Shown: positions 28,586 through 37,407 of the stretch, piece by piece
Layout: the number at the start of each line of letters is the position of its first letter
Position numbering within the stretch: position 1 is the first letter of the stretch
Assembly (NCBI RefSeq): GCF_009601505.1
Contig: NZ_WITC01000113.1
Span: forward strand, 1-64,000
From: Sinorhizobium terangae
GTDB taxonomy: Bacteria; Pseudomonadota; Alphaproteobacteria; Rhizobiales; Rhizobiaceae
DNA length: 64,000 nucleotides
Reading direction: 5' to 3'
Translations under genes and position numbers: made by a program
The notes under the pieces: model-generated
What the model was told of the DNA's origin: nothing
What the model saw: the letters and a program-made list of their open reading frames with translations, nothing else
The model's database searches: none

Positions 28586-29632
28586 TCAGTTCATGATGCC
28601 GAGTTTGCGGCAACCTTCAACATATTCGCCAGTGCAGATCTCTTCCGGCGTGTTGATCTTCTTGTCGAAGATCTCGGCCTTGATGTTTTCGGCCGTGACC
28701 ACCGCTGGAGTGAAGAGCTGCGAGGGCGTTTCATACAGCTTGTGGGTCGCTTCCGGGGTTTCGCCCTTGATCAGCTTCACGGCGACATTGGCGGCAGCCG
28801 CCGCTACGATCTCTGAAGGCTTCGAGATCGTGTTGTACTGATCGCCGGAAATGACCAGTTGCAGGGCCGCAATCGTCGCATCGTTGCCAGTGACCGGGGG
28901 GACCGGCTTGACGCCTGCCGCCTTGAGAGCGGCGATCGCACCACCGCCGGTTCCGTCGTTAGCGGCGACGATGCCCTTGATCTGGTCGCCGAAGCGGGTG
29001 ATCTGACCGGCGGTCCATTCCTGCGCCTTCGGCGGCGCCCAATCCGGCGTATCGTACTCGGCGAGCGTCTTGTAGCCGGATGCGTCGAGGGCGGAATCGA
29101 TGCCGTCGCGAATGAGGCCGGCGGCCGCGTCGGTCGGCGAACCGTTGATCTGCAGCACGCCGGAACCTTCCGGAACGCCGGATGCCTTCAGGTGGTCGAC
29201 GAGCGACTGCGCGATCGAGCGGCCGATGCCTTCATTGTCGAACGAAACGTAATAGTCCGCCGGCTTGTCCGGGATTGGACGGTCGTAGGCGATCACCTTG
29301 ACATCCTGGGAATGGGCGATTTCGACGAGCGCGGCAGCCGCGGCGGAATCGACCGGATCGAGCACGACAACCTTGGCGCCCTGAGCGATCGCGGAGTTGA
29401 ACTGCTGCTGCTGAAGCGCCACGTCCGCATTGGCGTTCTGGTAGATGACGGTGCAGTCGGGGCAGAGCTTCTCCATCTCCGCCTTGAAGCCTGGATAGTC
29501 ATGCTCCTCGTAGCGGGTCGAAGCCTGGTCCGGCATCAGGAAGGCAACAGTGGCCGATTCCTGCGCAACGGCGGCGCTGCTGAGCGACACGGCAAGGCCG
29601 GTCGAGGCAAGCAAGTAATAGATCGTCTTCAT
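28586..29632 (-). CDS. CUT2-type periplasmic substrate-binding protein (ribitol importer)
   Basis: A 348-residue protein. The signal peptide MKTIYYLLASTGLAVSLSSA is cleaved near AVAQ. The mature periplasmic-binding-protein fold of the RbsB/XylF type has VVVLDPVDSAAAAALVEIA, VIAYDRPIPDKPADYYVSFDN and GVLQINGSPTDAAAG. A C-terminal CTGEYVEGCRKLGIMN contains two cysteines that could pair. Strong GGAGGAA precedes ATG 29632. It is first in the operon and divergent from a LacI-type regulator. The ribitol assignment is inferred from the operon. Confidence 0.85.
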   Translation of the reverse strand: MKTIYYLLASTGLAVSLSSAAVAQESATVAFLMPDQASTRYEEHDYPGFKAEMEKLCPDCTVIYQNANADVALQQQQFNSAIAQGAKVVVLDPVDSAAAAALVEIAHSQDVKVIAYDRPIPDKPADYYVSFDNEGIGRSIAQSLVDHLKASGVPEGSGVLQINGSPTDAAAGLIRDGIDSALDASGYKTLAEYDTPDWAPPKAQEWTAGQITRFGDQIKGIVAANDGTGGGAIAALKAAGVKPVPPVTGNDATIAALQLVISGDQYNTISKPSEIVAAAAANVAVKLIKGETPEATHKLYETPSQLFTPAVVTAENIKAEIFDKKINTPEEICTGEYVEGCRKLGIMN

Positions 29633-29689
29633 AAGTTTCCTCCAAGGTTGATTTTCGCCGGCGTCCTGAAGCTTTTGAAGGGCGACACC

Positions 29690-29717
29690 CCCAAGATATC
29701 GCGCCCAAGATATCGCG
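29690..29717. repeat. Tandem duplication of a 14-bp unit in the binding-protein leader
   Basis: CCCAAGATATCGCG occurs twice head to tail (29690-29703 and 29704-29717), 58-85 bases upstream of the binding-protein start. Each unit contains the palindrome GATATC. It may be a replication-slippage duplication or a doubled protein-binding or mRNA element. Confidence 0.6.
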
Positions 29718-29859
29718 AAGTCGTCCGGCGATAAAATTCGGACGGCTTTTGTGGGCCCGTCAGGGCGCAGCCGGTCGCTCGCCGCAGCGAACACCGCGGC
29801 GTTTGATTTTTTGATTTTCTGTCTGACTCCTCCCTGCCCAGCTTTTATTGAAACTGGCG

Positions 29860-29897
29860 GCTTCATCGATTGCGCTCGCTTGCTCAATCGATGAAGC
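29860..29897. promoter_or_regulatory. Perfect 13-bp inverted repeat, candidate operator of the ribitol regulator
   Basis: GCTTCATCGATTG (29860-29872) and its exact complement CAATCGATGAAGC (29885-29897), with a 12-base spacer, lie between the divergent binding-protein and regulator genes. Each arm itself contains ATCGAT, the centre of a LacI-type palindrome (TTCATCGATGAA-like). It therefore looks like two operator half-site pairs for the LacI-type regulator. Confidence 0.65.
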
Positions 29898-29958
29898 ACA
29901 ATTGCCACTTAACGCCTTTGATGTCAAGGTGGCCTCCGAAAATGGGAGATCAAAATTC

Positions 29959-30978
29959 GTGAAGCGTAGCATTCCGACGAAAAGGACGACGATCTACGAC
30001 CTGGCCGAATTGGCCGGGACCTCGGCGAGCGCGGTGAGTGCAGTGCTGAACGGGAACTGGAAGAAGCGCCGTATCAGCAGCCAACTGGCCGAGAAGATCA
30101 CCCGGCTCGCCGAGGAACAGGGGTATGCGCTAAACATGCAGGCGAGCGTGCTCAGGCGCGAGCGATCGAAAATAATCGGCATGATCGTCCCGAAGTACGA
30201 CAACCGCTACTTCGGCTCGATCGTCGAACAGTTCGAGGCCATGGCCCGCGAGAGAGGTCTTTTCCCAATCATCACCTGCACGCGGCGCGATCCCGCACTG
30301 GAAATCGAAGCCGCGCGCGCCATGCTCTCCTATCAGGTGGACTGCCTGATCGCGACCGGCGCGACCGATCCGGATCGCATCGCCGACATCTGTTCGGCCG
30401 CCGGCGTGCGCGCCGTAAACCTTGACCTGCCGGGTTCGCGTGTTCCGTCGGTCATCTCGGACAATTTCGCCGGCGCGCTCGAACTGACGCGGCGTGTACT
30501 TCAGAACTGCGAGCGAGAGTTCGGTGAAAAGGCGCCGCTGCTCTTCGTCGGCGGGCGCGGCACCGACCACAACACATCGGAACGCGTAAGAGGATTTCGC
30601 GTCGCCCATGCCGAAGCGGGCGTGGCGGTTGACGAGGCGCTGGTGCTCACCTGCGGCTACGCGCCTGAAAAGGCCGAGAACGCCATGAAGGCGATCGCGG
30701 AAAAGGTCGGAACACTGCCGCGCGGCATGTTCGTTAATTCCACCATTTCACTTGAAGGCGTGATGCGCTGGATCCGTCGCTCCGGCCACTATGCCGACCG
30801 GATGCCGCACCTTGGCTGCTTCGACTGGGATCCCTTCGTGGCCATGCTCGGCGACCACATCGAAATGGTTCGCCAGGACGTTCCGAAAATGCTCGACGCG
30901 GTCTTCGAGATCATCGACTCCGGCGCATCGGAGCTGAAGGTGATTCAGGTTCCGCCGATCGTCGAGCAGACGGGGTAA
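29959..30978 (+). CDS. LacI-family transcriptional regulator of the ribitol operon
   Basis: The N-terminal LacI helix-turn-helix TIYDLAELAGTSASAVSAVLNG, with the hinge YALNMQASVLRRERSKIIGMIVP, is followed by a periplasmic-binding-protein-like ligand domain (DNRYFGSIVEQFEAMARERG; CLIATGATDPDRIADI). I place the start at GTG 29959 (339 residues), with GGGAG about 10 bases upstream; the frame is open further upstream, to 29848, without homology. It is divergent from the ribitol operon and should repress it until ribitol or ribulose binds. Confidence 0.85.
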   Translation: MKRSIPTKRTTIYDLAELAGTSASAVSAVLNGNWKKRRISSQLAEKITRLAEEQGYALNMQASVLRRERSKIIGMIVPKYDNRYFGSIVEQFEAMARERGLFPIITCTRRDPALEIEAARAMLSYQVDCLIATGATDPDRIADICSAAGVRAVNLDLPGSRVPSVISDNFAGALELTRRVLQNCEREFGEKAPLLFVGGRGTDHNTSERVRGFRVAHAEAGVAVDEALVLTCGYAPEKAENAMKAIAEKVGTLPRGMFVNSTISLEGVMRWIRRSGHYADRMPHLGCFDWDPFVAMLGDHIEMVRQDVPKMLDAVFEIIDSGASELKVIQVPPIVEQTG

Positions 30979-31033
30979 ACACGGGAGTTTTCGACGCCCC
31001 AATCCTTTGGAAGGACCTGCAGTTTCGATCCCG

Positions 31034-32866
31034 CTAGTCGAGCTCGAACTGTTCCTTGTAGTCCTTGCGCAGACGCTCGGGCTGGTCTTCCTTCTTCAGC
31101 ATGCAGTTCCCGACGACGAGCCGTTCGATCTCCGTGCCCATGAAGCATCGGAACGCATCTTCCGGCGTGCAGACGATCGGCTCTCCGCGCACGTTGAAGC
31201 TGGTGTTGACGAGGACTGGGCACCCGGTGCGAGCCTTGAAGGCTGTCAGCAGATCCCAGTAGCGAGGGTTGGTTTCGCGATGCACCGTCTGGATGCGCGC
31301 CGAGTAGTCGACGTGGGTGACAGCAGGGATCTCTGATCTCGGCACATTCAGCAAGTCGATGCCGAACAACTGCTCCTGCGGACGATTGGCATGCAGCCTG
31401 CGGCTCTCCAATACGTCGGCGACGAGCAGCATATAGGGGCTGTCGGCATCGAGATCGAACCAGTCCGCCACGTCCTCGCGGCGAACCGAGGGAGCAAAGG
31501 GGCGAAAACTCTCCCGGTATTTGACCTTCAGATTGAGCGTCTTCTGCATCGTCGGCGAGCGCGGATCACCGAGGATCGAGCGCCCTCCGAGCGCGCGGGG
31601 ACCGAACTCCATGCGCCCCTGCATCCAGCCGACAGCCTTTTCCTCCACGAGGGCCTCGACCGTGTCTGCCGTGATTTCGTCGTCGGACAGGACCCTGTAG
31701 GCCGCGCCGGCGGCAGTCAGGCGCTGTTCGATCTCACCCTGTCCGTAGCTCGGACCGAGATAGGCCCCGGCCATGCTGTCCCCGCCGTTTGTGGCGCGGG
31801 GCTTGCTGAGATAGTCATGCCATACGGCGAGCGCCGCACCCAGGGCGCCGCCTGCGTCGCCGGCGGCCGGCTGTATCCAGATGTCGTCGAAAAGACCTTC
31901 CTTGAGGAGCTTGCCATTGGCAACGCAGTTGAGCGCGACACCGCCCGCCAGGCAAAGGTTCTTTTCATTGGTCTCCCGCTTCGCGAACCGCGCGAGCCGC
32001 AGGACGACCTCTTCCGTGACGCTCTGGATCGATGCCGCCAGGTCCATTTCGCGCTGTGTAAGCGGGGATTCCGGCTTGCGCGGTTCACCGCCGAACAGGC
32101 GATGGAAGGCCGGCGACGTCATCGTGAGACCGGTGCAATAGTCGAAGTAGCGCTGATCGAGCCGGAACGAGCCATCCTCCTTGAGGTCGATGAGATGGTC
32201 GAGGATGGTCTGGGTGAAGCGTGGCCGGCCATAAGGCGCGAGCCCCATGAGCTTGTACTCGCCGGAGTTCACCTTGAAGCCGGTGTAATAGGTGAAGGCG
32301 GAATAGAGCAGGCCGAGCGAATGGGGGAAATGGATTTCCTTCAATATTTCAAGGTGATTGTCGCAGCCATGACCGAGGGATGTCGTGCACCACTCGCCGA
32401 CGCCATCCATGGTCAATACCGCGGCCCTTGGGAAAGGAGCAGGAAAGTACGCGCTCGCAGCGTGCGCCAGGTGATGCTCGGTAAAGAGCAGCGAACCCGC
32501 CCATTCCTTCACACCCGCAAGCCTGCCCAGATCCTTGCGAAGGAGCTTCTTTTGAAACAGCTTCTCCTTGATCCATATCGGCATCGCAAGCTTGAATGAA
32601 CGAAACCCTCTGGGGCTGGTCGCAAGGTAGGTCTCGAGAAGCCGCTCGAATTTCAGGAACGGCTTATCGTAAAACACGACATGATCGATATCGTTCATGC
32701 CGCAGCCTGCTTCCGCCAGGCAGTATTCTATCGCCCGCGCAGGAAAACTCGGGTCGTGCTTCTTTCGAGTGAAGCGTTCCTCCTGCGCGGCCGCGACAAC
32801 GCGGCCATCTTCAACCAGAGCCGCCGCGCTGTCGTGATAAAAGGCGGAAATACCCAGAACGCGCAC
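31034..32866 (-). CDS. NodU/CmcH-family carbamoyltransferase (SxtI-like)
   Basis: A 610-residue two-domain enzyme. The N-terminal Kae1-like domain (VLGISAFYHDSAAALVEDG; metal-binding HHLAHAASAY near residue 135; LTMDGVGEW) makes carbamoyl-adenylate. The C-terminal YrdC-like carbamoyl-transfer domain has MEFGPRALGGRSILGDPR and VLVNTSFNVRGEPIVCTPEDA. GTG 32866 is chosen as the start since homology begins there, 13 bases after the small upstream gene. It carbamoylates a hydroxyl on an unknown acceptor. Its neighbours (SxtJ- and SxtK-like) and lack of nod genes point to an Sxt-type module, not to Nod-factor carbamoylation by NodU. Confidence 0.88.
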   Translation of the reverse strand: MRVLGISAFYHDSAAALVEDGRVVAAAQEERFTRKKHDPSFPARAIEYCLAEAGCGMNDIDHVVFYDKPFLKFERLLETYLATSPRGFRSFKLAMPIWIKEKLFQKKLLRKDLGRLAGVKEWAGSLLFTEHHLAHAASAYFPAPFPRAAVLTMDGVGEWCTTSLGHGCDNHLEILKEIHFPHSLGLLYSAFTYYTGFKVNSGEYKLMGLAPYGRPRFTQTILDHLIDLKEDGSFRLDQRYFDYCTGLTMTSPAFHRLFGGEPRKPESPLTQREMDLAASIQSVTEEVVLRLARFAKRETNEKNLCLAGGVALNCVANGKLLKEGLFDDIWIQPAAGDAGGALGAALAVWHDYLSKPRATNGGDSMAGAYLGPSYGQGEIEQRLTAAGAAYRVLSDDEITADTVEALVEEKAVGWMQGRMEFGPRALGGRSILGDPRSPTMQKTLNLKVKYRESFRPFAPSVRREDVADWFDLDADSPYMLLVADVLESRRLHANRPQEQLFGIDLLNVPRSEIPAVTHVDYSARIQTVHRETNPRYWDLLTAFKARTGCPVLVNTSFNVRGEPIVCTPEDAFRCFMGTEIERLVVGNCMLKKEDQPERLRKDYKEQFELD

Positions 32867-32879
32867 GAGGGACCCCGCA

Positions 32880-33029
32880 TCAGAACAGAGTATAGATGAA
32901 CGGGGCAACAGCGGTGCCCTGCGTGAGGACCACCAGCGTTCCAAAAACGGTCACCATGATCAGGATCGGAAGCAACCAGAACTTCTTTCGGTTGCCCATA
33001 TAGGCGAAAAGCTCCTGGACGAATTCCAT
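32880..33029 (-). CDS. Tiny membrane protein, SxtK/DUF5989-like
   Basis: A 49-residue product with a short amphipathic start (MEFVQELFAYMGNRKKFWLL) and a single helix (LPILIMVTVFGTLVVLTQG, about residues 20-38), ending APFIYTLF. AGGAAGG lies just upstream of ATG 33029. It fits the approximately 50-residue protein always seen beside SxtI-type carbamoyltransferases. It is 20 bases from the SxtJ-like gene and 13 bases from the carbamoyltransferase start, so it is clearly in the same operon. Its molecular role is unknown. Confidence 0.8.
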   Translation of the reverse strand: MEFVQELFAYMGNRKKFWLLPILIMVTVFGTLVVLTQGTAVAPFIYTLF

Positions 33030-33049
33030 CTCTTCCTTCCTCTCGAAAA

Positions 33050-33481
33050 TTAATATTGGTTGCGCATCGTCGCCGGCGCCGGCTCGTTTGGGGACCTCGG
33101 TTTCCAGTATGTGCTCGCGCTGCGGTCGAATGCCGGCGCCAAGGGGTCGTGGCCCCGTAATCGCATCAGAATCCCGATCGGAATGAATGTGGTTACGTAG
33201 ATGAGCAGCATCACGACCGGATTGACCACCTTGAACAGGAGCAGGCCGAGTTTGGTCCAGAGCCGGTTCGCGGTGGTCAAAGTGTCGGGAGCCAGGTATG
33301 CCAGGACGACGAGCGCAATTCCCACCGAGCCAAGCCCAATGGTCAGTAGGGTGGCCTGCTCCGCCAGCCACCACCTTAAAAGTGCAAGGCAGGAAAGAAT
33401 TCCGCCGACGGTATAGCCGAAGCTACGGTTGGACGGTCCCTCCGGAATGTTTTCTATGATCGGTTCATGCGACGCGCTCAT
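33050..33481 (-). CDS. SxtJ-family membrane protein
   Basis: A 143-residue protein with three hydrophobic segments (about residues 24-38, 44-64 and 79-105) and the typical PDTLTTANRLWTKLGLLLFKVVNPVVM stretch of SxtJ-type proteins (interrupt it after 20 residues: the key part is NRLWTKLGLLLFKVVNPVVM). It is first in the three-gene operon SxtJ-SxtK-carbamoyltransferase. The family is known from cyanobacterial saxitoxin clusters and many non-toxic bacteria; it may anchor the enzyme at the membrane, but no function is proven. Confidence 0.8.
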   Translation of the reverse strand: MSASHEPIIENIPEGPSNRSFGYTVGGILSCLALLRWWLAEQATLLTIGLGSVGIALVVLAYLAPDTLTTANRLWTKLGLLLFKVVNPVVMLLIYVTTFIPIGILMRLRGHDPLAPAFDRSASTYWKPRSPNEPAPATMRNQY

Positions 33482-34167
33482 TGCTACTCACCCCAATCAA
33501 GCGCCGGGCATCAAACTGAATTCGAGGGCGATAACCCCTCACAATCGCTTTAAATTCATGGCCGACTACAGCAACAGCAGTTGGGGCCGGTCAATATGCC
33601 GTTGGATATAGAAGCGGCTTGCGAGCAGCAAGATGGGCATCATTCGATGCTCCTTGGCGGCACATCTGCAACCGATGAAAGCATAGAAAGAATTGGATTT
33701 TCACATATCAGCCAGCGTTACGTTCGCCCCAGACTTTTGGTATTCGCAACAGAATTCTTGCCGCTGATATTGCTGAACATCATTGAGCCTGCATGGCCGG
33801 TTGCTGACCAATGAAAAATTCAATCGCACCAGAAGGAAACCGGATCGACGGATCCATATGACCAGCGGTATATTGGCAGTCATCCAATTTAGCTTATCCC
33901 AGCCCTAATGCATGCTCGCGCCATCAAGAGACGGGGCGATTTTAAAAGACTAGTTTTGCTGCCGCAGCCGGCAGATACCTCTTTTGACAGGAAATATCTG
34001 GATTAGTTCATTCTTGGGTGGCCGCTTTGATGCGGAACAGTTCGGCCAACATAAGCGCTTCAATCGAAGCGGCTCTAAGGGGGTGTACAACGGCCATCCT
34101 CAGGACGTTCAATCTGTCAGATCGGCTGCGTATCGGCTATGGCCGCTCAGACGAACGGATCCCGAGC
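33482..34167. other. AT-richer 686-base intergenic region without a supported gene
   Basis: It lies between the divergent SxtJ-like operon and the histidine kinase. Short open frames exist (for example 33581-33814 +, 33701-33883 -), but none has a good ribosome site, homology or rhizobial codon use. It is visibly poorer in GC than the surroundings. It must hold both promoters. The kinase frame is open from 34018, so its last 150 bases could be coding if an earlier start is used. Confidence 0.5.
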
Positions 34168-35913
34168 ATGTCGCAGCGCGATCGCCACGCGAACGAGCGG
34201 GATGTCCCGCCGGGTCGCATGGTTTGGACGAACACCTTTCGTGCCCGATCGGACAAGGTGATCGCAATCGGCCGGATCATGCTGGCGGCCGGCAGCATCT
34301 GCATCGCATGGCTGGACTCGATGCAGGCGCCGTTGCCGCCCGAGCCCATGTACGCACTGCTCGTCGCATATTTCTGCTACGCCGTCATCGTTGCCATTCT
34401 GGCCTGGCGAACGGAGATTGCGACAGTACGCGGGACTTTCATACGCCACGTGATCGATATCCTGGCATTCGCCGCGTTCATGTCGATGACTGACGGCGCG
34501 TCGAGCCCCTTTTTCGTGCTCATCCCTTTCACGCTGTTGTCTGCGACCTTGCATTGGAGATGGCGGGGTGCGTTCTGGAGCGGGCTCGTCTGCCTGCTGA
34601 TCCTGCTGTATCTCGGATACTTCGATACACGTGATCTGTTCGATCCGGACGCTGATACGACGACGAATGTTTCGAGGCTTCTGTTCATCTTCGTCGCGGC
34701 GGTACTGCTCATCTGGCTTGGGGCTCACCAGGAGGCGGTGCGCGCCGAACTGTTGAGATTGGTTCAAAGAACCCCTGCCCTCCCTCAGGGCCGTGAGTGG
34801 CCCGCTGCCGCTGCGCTGGAGTATGCCGCACATGTGATGTTGGTTAAGCGCGCTCTGCTGATCTGGAGCGACGGCGAAGAGCCGTGGACATATGTGGCAT
34901 TATGGAAAAACGGGGTCTGCAAGGTCACGCAGATGCCTCCAGACGCTTTTGAATTCTGGACCGACAAAACTCTGCAGCAACGCAGCCTGTTGATTTCCGA
35001 CGCCGCACGGGGCCGCCTTCTGGTTCACAAAGGTGACGGTCGATTCGACTGGTGGACCGGCGAGCGGCCGCCGCTCTCCCCTGCACTTGTCGATACGTTT
35101 TCGTTGACTTCCGCCGTCTCCGTACATTTCGAGGTCGGCGACCTGCAGGCTCGCCTTTTTCTGCTCGAGCCGCCGGCGCTGACGCTTGACGACGTCGCAA
35201 TCACCGAAATCATAGCCGATCGCATCAAGGCGCTTTTCGAACAAGCAATGCTGGTTCGTCGGCTCAGCGACGAGGCGGCCGTCGAGGAACGCATTCGCAT
35301 CGGCCGCGATCTTCATGATGGTGTTCTTCAAACACTGGCAGGTACCGCCTTGCAGCTTCAGTCTCTGCGGCCGATGGGACAGCAACCGCCGGACGACTTG
35401 GAGGAGCGCTTGACCGCAATCCAGTCGATGCTTGTCGACGAGCAGCGCGAGCTTCGCACCTTCATCCGGGCGCTTGAACCCGGGCGCGAGCATGGAAACG
35501 CTGCGGAAGTACAATTGGAGCATCAATTCGCAGTATTGGCCGATCGGCTCATGCTGCAATGGCAGATCGATGTTGATGTCGCGCTCGATCCGGCCAAGGT
35601 CAGGCTTCCGATGGGTTTGACTTACGAATTGGCCCGCATGACATCGGAGGCGACAGCCAACGCTGTGCGGCACGGGCACGCGCAAAAGGTCAGGATCAAA
35701 CTGCGGACGGACAGGGAAGCAATCACACTGACTGTGGACGACGACGGGGTCGGCTTTGGCTTCGGCGGCCGTGTCGAGCATGCCGAGCTTGAACACAAGA
35801 AAATGGGCCCAAGAAGCTTGCGCGAGCGAACGGCCGCCCGTGGTGGAAGACTTTCAATTGATAGGATTGCGGAATGGACAAGAGTGATGATCATGCTTCC
35901 GATGCCGCGATAA
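34168..35913 (+). CDS. NarL-type sensor histidine kinase (HisKA_3), membrane-bound
   Basis: 581 residues from ATG 34168. The N-terminal roughly 190 residues have five or six membrane helices (for example VIAIGRIMLAAGSICIAWLD; MYALLVAYFCYAVIVAILAW; LLFIFVAAVLLIWLG). A GAF-like cytoplasmic region follows. The HisKA_3 box IGRDLHDGVLQTLAG has the phospho-accepting His near residue 383, and the ATPase domain has N-box SEATANAVRHGHA and G-box VDDDGVGFGFGG. The frame is open to 34018, so a longer N-terminus is possible. The 3' end overlaps its response regulator by 40 bases. The signal is unknown. Confidence 0.87.
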   Translation: MSQRDRHANERDVPPGRMVWTNTFRARSDKVIAIGRIMLAAGSICIAWLDSMQAPLPPEPMYALLVAYFCYAVIVAILAWRTEIATVRGTFIRHVIDILAFAAFMSMTDGASSPFFVLIPFTLLSATLHWRWRGAFWSGLVCLLILLYLGYFDTRDLFDPDADTTTNVSRLLFIFVAAVLLIWLGAHQEAVRAELLRLVQRTPALPQGREWPAAAALEYAAHVMLVKRALLIWSDGEEPWTYVALWKNGVCKVTQMPPDAFEFWTDKTLQQRSLLISDAARGRLLVHKGDGRFDWWTGERPPLSPALVDTFSLTSAVSVHFEVGDLQARLFLLEPPALTLDDVAITEIIADRIKALFEQAMLVRRLSDEAAVEERIRIGRDLHDGVLQTLAGTALQLQSLRPMGQQPPDDLEERLTAIQSMLVDEQRELRTFIRALEPGREHGNAAEVQLEHQFAVLADRLMLQWQIDVDVALDPAKVRLPMGLTYELARMTSEATANAVRHGHAQKVRIKLRTDREAITLTVDDDGVGFGFGGRVEHAELEHKKMGPRSLRERTAARGGRLSIDRIAEWTRVMIMLPMPR

Positions 35914-36545
35914 ATCTCCGCGTGATTGTCGTTGACGATCATTTGATCGTTCTTGACGGATTACGGCGTTTGATCGAGACCGTGCCGGGGTGGCAGGTCG
36001 TGGCGACATGTCAAAACGCCGTGCAGGCGCTTGATGTCCTGAATTCCGGTTCTGTCGACGTCGTCGTTCTCGACTTGCGAATGCCCGAGATGAGCGGCCT
36101 GGAGTTCGTGCGGCGCGTGCGGCGTGGCGTGACTATCGTGATCCTCACCGCGGATATCGGCGACGGCCAACTCGAGGAAGCAATGCAGCTAGGCGTCAGC
36201 GGCATCGTGCTGAAGGAACAAGCGCCTGTCGCGCTGTTGGATTGCATCAGAAAGGTCGTGGCCGGAGGCACTTATTTTCACGATCCAGCGCTGAAAGACG
36301 CACTCGATCGAATCCGTGAACAAGAGACCGAGCGCTCCCGAATTCTTGAAGCGTTGACGCAGCGCGAAATCGAGGTGTCTCGCCTTGCTGCGATGGGCAT
36401 GCGCAGCAGGGAAATTGGTACGCAACTCGGCATTTCAACCGGCACAGTGAAGCTCCACCTTCACAGCATCTACAGCAAGCTCGGCATTTCGACGCGCGTG
36501 GAACTTGCCAATCTGTCAAAGAGACTGCAGCTCAATATTGAATGA
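35874..36545 (+). CDS. NarL/FixJ-type response regulator
   Basis: 223 residues. The receiver domain has its acidic pair D21/D22 (VIVVDDHLIVLDGL), phospho-acceptor D67 (VVVLDLRMPEMSG) and the conserved lysine in VLKEQAP. The C-terminal LuxR-type helix-turn-helix is LTQREIEVSRLAAMG..EIGTQLGISTGTVKLHLHSI. It starts inside the kinase gene, so the two are translated together and are a cognate pair. The targets are unknown; the adjacent Sxt-like operon or the orphan gene at 36889 are candidates by position. Confidence 0.9.
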   Translation: MDKSDDHASDAAINLRVIVVDDHLIVLDGLRRLIETVPGWQVVATCQNAVQALDVLNSGSVDVVVLDLRMPEMSGLEFVRRVRRGVTIVILTADIGDGQLEEAMQLGVSGIVLKEQAPVALLDCIRKVVAGGTYFHDPALKDALDRIREQETERSRILEALTQREIEVSRLAAMGMRSREIGTQLGISTGTVKLHLHSIYSKLGISTRVELANLSKRLQLNIE

Positions 36546-36888
36546 TCCGAAGCGCATTGAGCAAAACCGCTGATTTCGGAGAATTGATCTTCGACGTGGA
36601 CGAATGCTCTCCAGGCGGCGGAGAATAAACTGGAATGGGCTTCGCATTCTCGGCATCTCGGCCCGGGTGTCACCAACGCGATTTTGCCCCATGAAAAATG
36701 AAAAAAGACGCGATGTGTATATCCATGGGAATATATTCGAACAACCGGCAATAGGTTAGAGTTCCTCGGTTTAATATCCGGGTCCCGGAACGATACAAAT
36801 TTGGATTAGGTAATCGACGCCGCCGCTTTTTTGATCCATGCCCAAGGCGTTCCAAACGTGAAGCGTTCTTCTTTTTCGGGGAGCGACT
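36546..36888. other. Intergenic region, no gene seen
   Basis: A 343-base stretch, AT-rich in its right half, with no frame having homology or a credible ribosome site. It may hold the promoter for the 158-residue orphan gene and the terminator of the two-component operon. I saw no strong hairpin with a T-tract. Confidence 0.4.
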
Positions 36889-37365
36889 ATGCATGTACAA
36901 AATGTTATAGAGATTACGCAGACCGACGGCCTGCTGCCAGCGGCTGTGATCATTACTGCTTATCGGGCGAGCCGGTACGGGCTTGTGGTCTTCGTTCTGA
37001 ACGACGTGGCGCCGGCGGCAATTGACGTGATTCTGGACCCGGTCGTCAGTACCATGCCCTTGTCTATCCCCGGCGTCCTCTATGTGCACATGTCCGACGA
37101 GGCCCGGGTCTGCCAGGCCGTGACTTCCGCGGAAACTGTTTATGCCGCGACGGAAGCTTTCCGCAATTTGGCAGTCGGCTACGGGGCCCCGCCCGGCAAT
37201 ATTCGTTCCGTCCTGACTTCCGAACTTTGGCCGAGGAAGCGGGTGCGGCTCACCAGTTCTGGCGAAGCGCGCGGACTCCCACCCATGAGACCGGCACCAA
37301 CGAGAGCCGTTCTTTATCGAGCCTGTCGAACGCGACTACGCGACGGCGAAATCGCGCGCGCGTGA
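36889..37365 (+). CDS. Hypothetical protein, unknown family
   Basis: A 158-residue frame with GGGGAG 5 bases before the ATG. The first roughly 110 residues read like a folded protein with alternating hydrophobic strands (LLPAAVIITAYRASRYGLVV, IPGVLYVHMSDEARV). The last 40 are basic and low in hydrophobics, so the natural protein may be shorter or the tail may be neutral sequence. No domain is recognised. It stands alone between the two-component pair and a RIME-like repeat. Confidence 0.45.
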   Translation: MHVQNVIEITQTDGLLPAAVIITAYRASRYGLVVFVLNDVAPAAIDVILDPVVSTMPLSIPGVLYVHMSDEARVCQAVTSAETVYAATEAFRNLAVGYGAPPGNIRSVLTSELWPRKRVRLTSSGEARGLPPMRPAPTRAVLYRACRTRLRDGEIARA

Positions 37366-37407
37366 CGCACCGAGCAACATTTTCACGATGGCCGCTCTGT
37401 CTAGATC

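Noticed and set aside
31034..32866. nodU (Nod-factor 6-O-carbamoyltransferase)
   Set aside because: Same superfamily, but no nod box and no nodABCIJ nearby, and the SxtJ/SxtK-like partners define another subgroup.
33581..33814. 77-codon open frame in the AT-rich gap
   Set aside because: No ribosome site, no domain, and composition unlike neighbouring genes.
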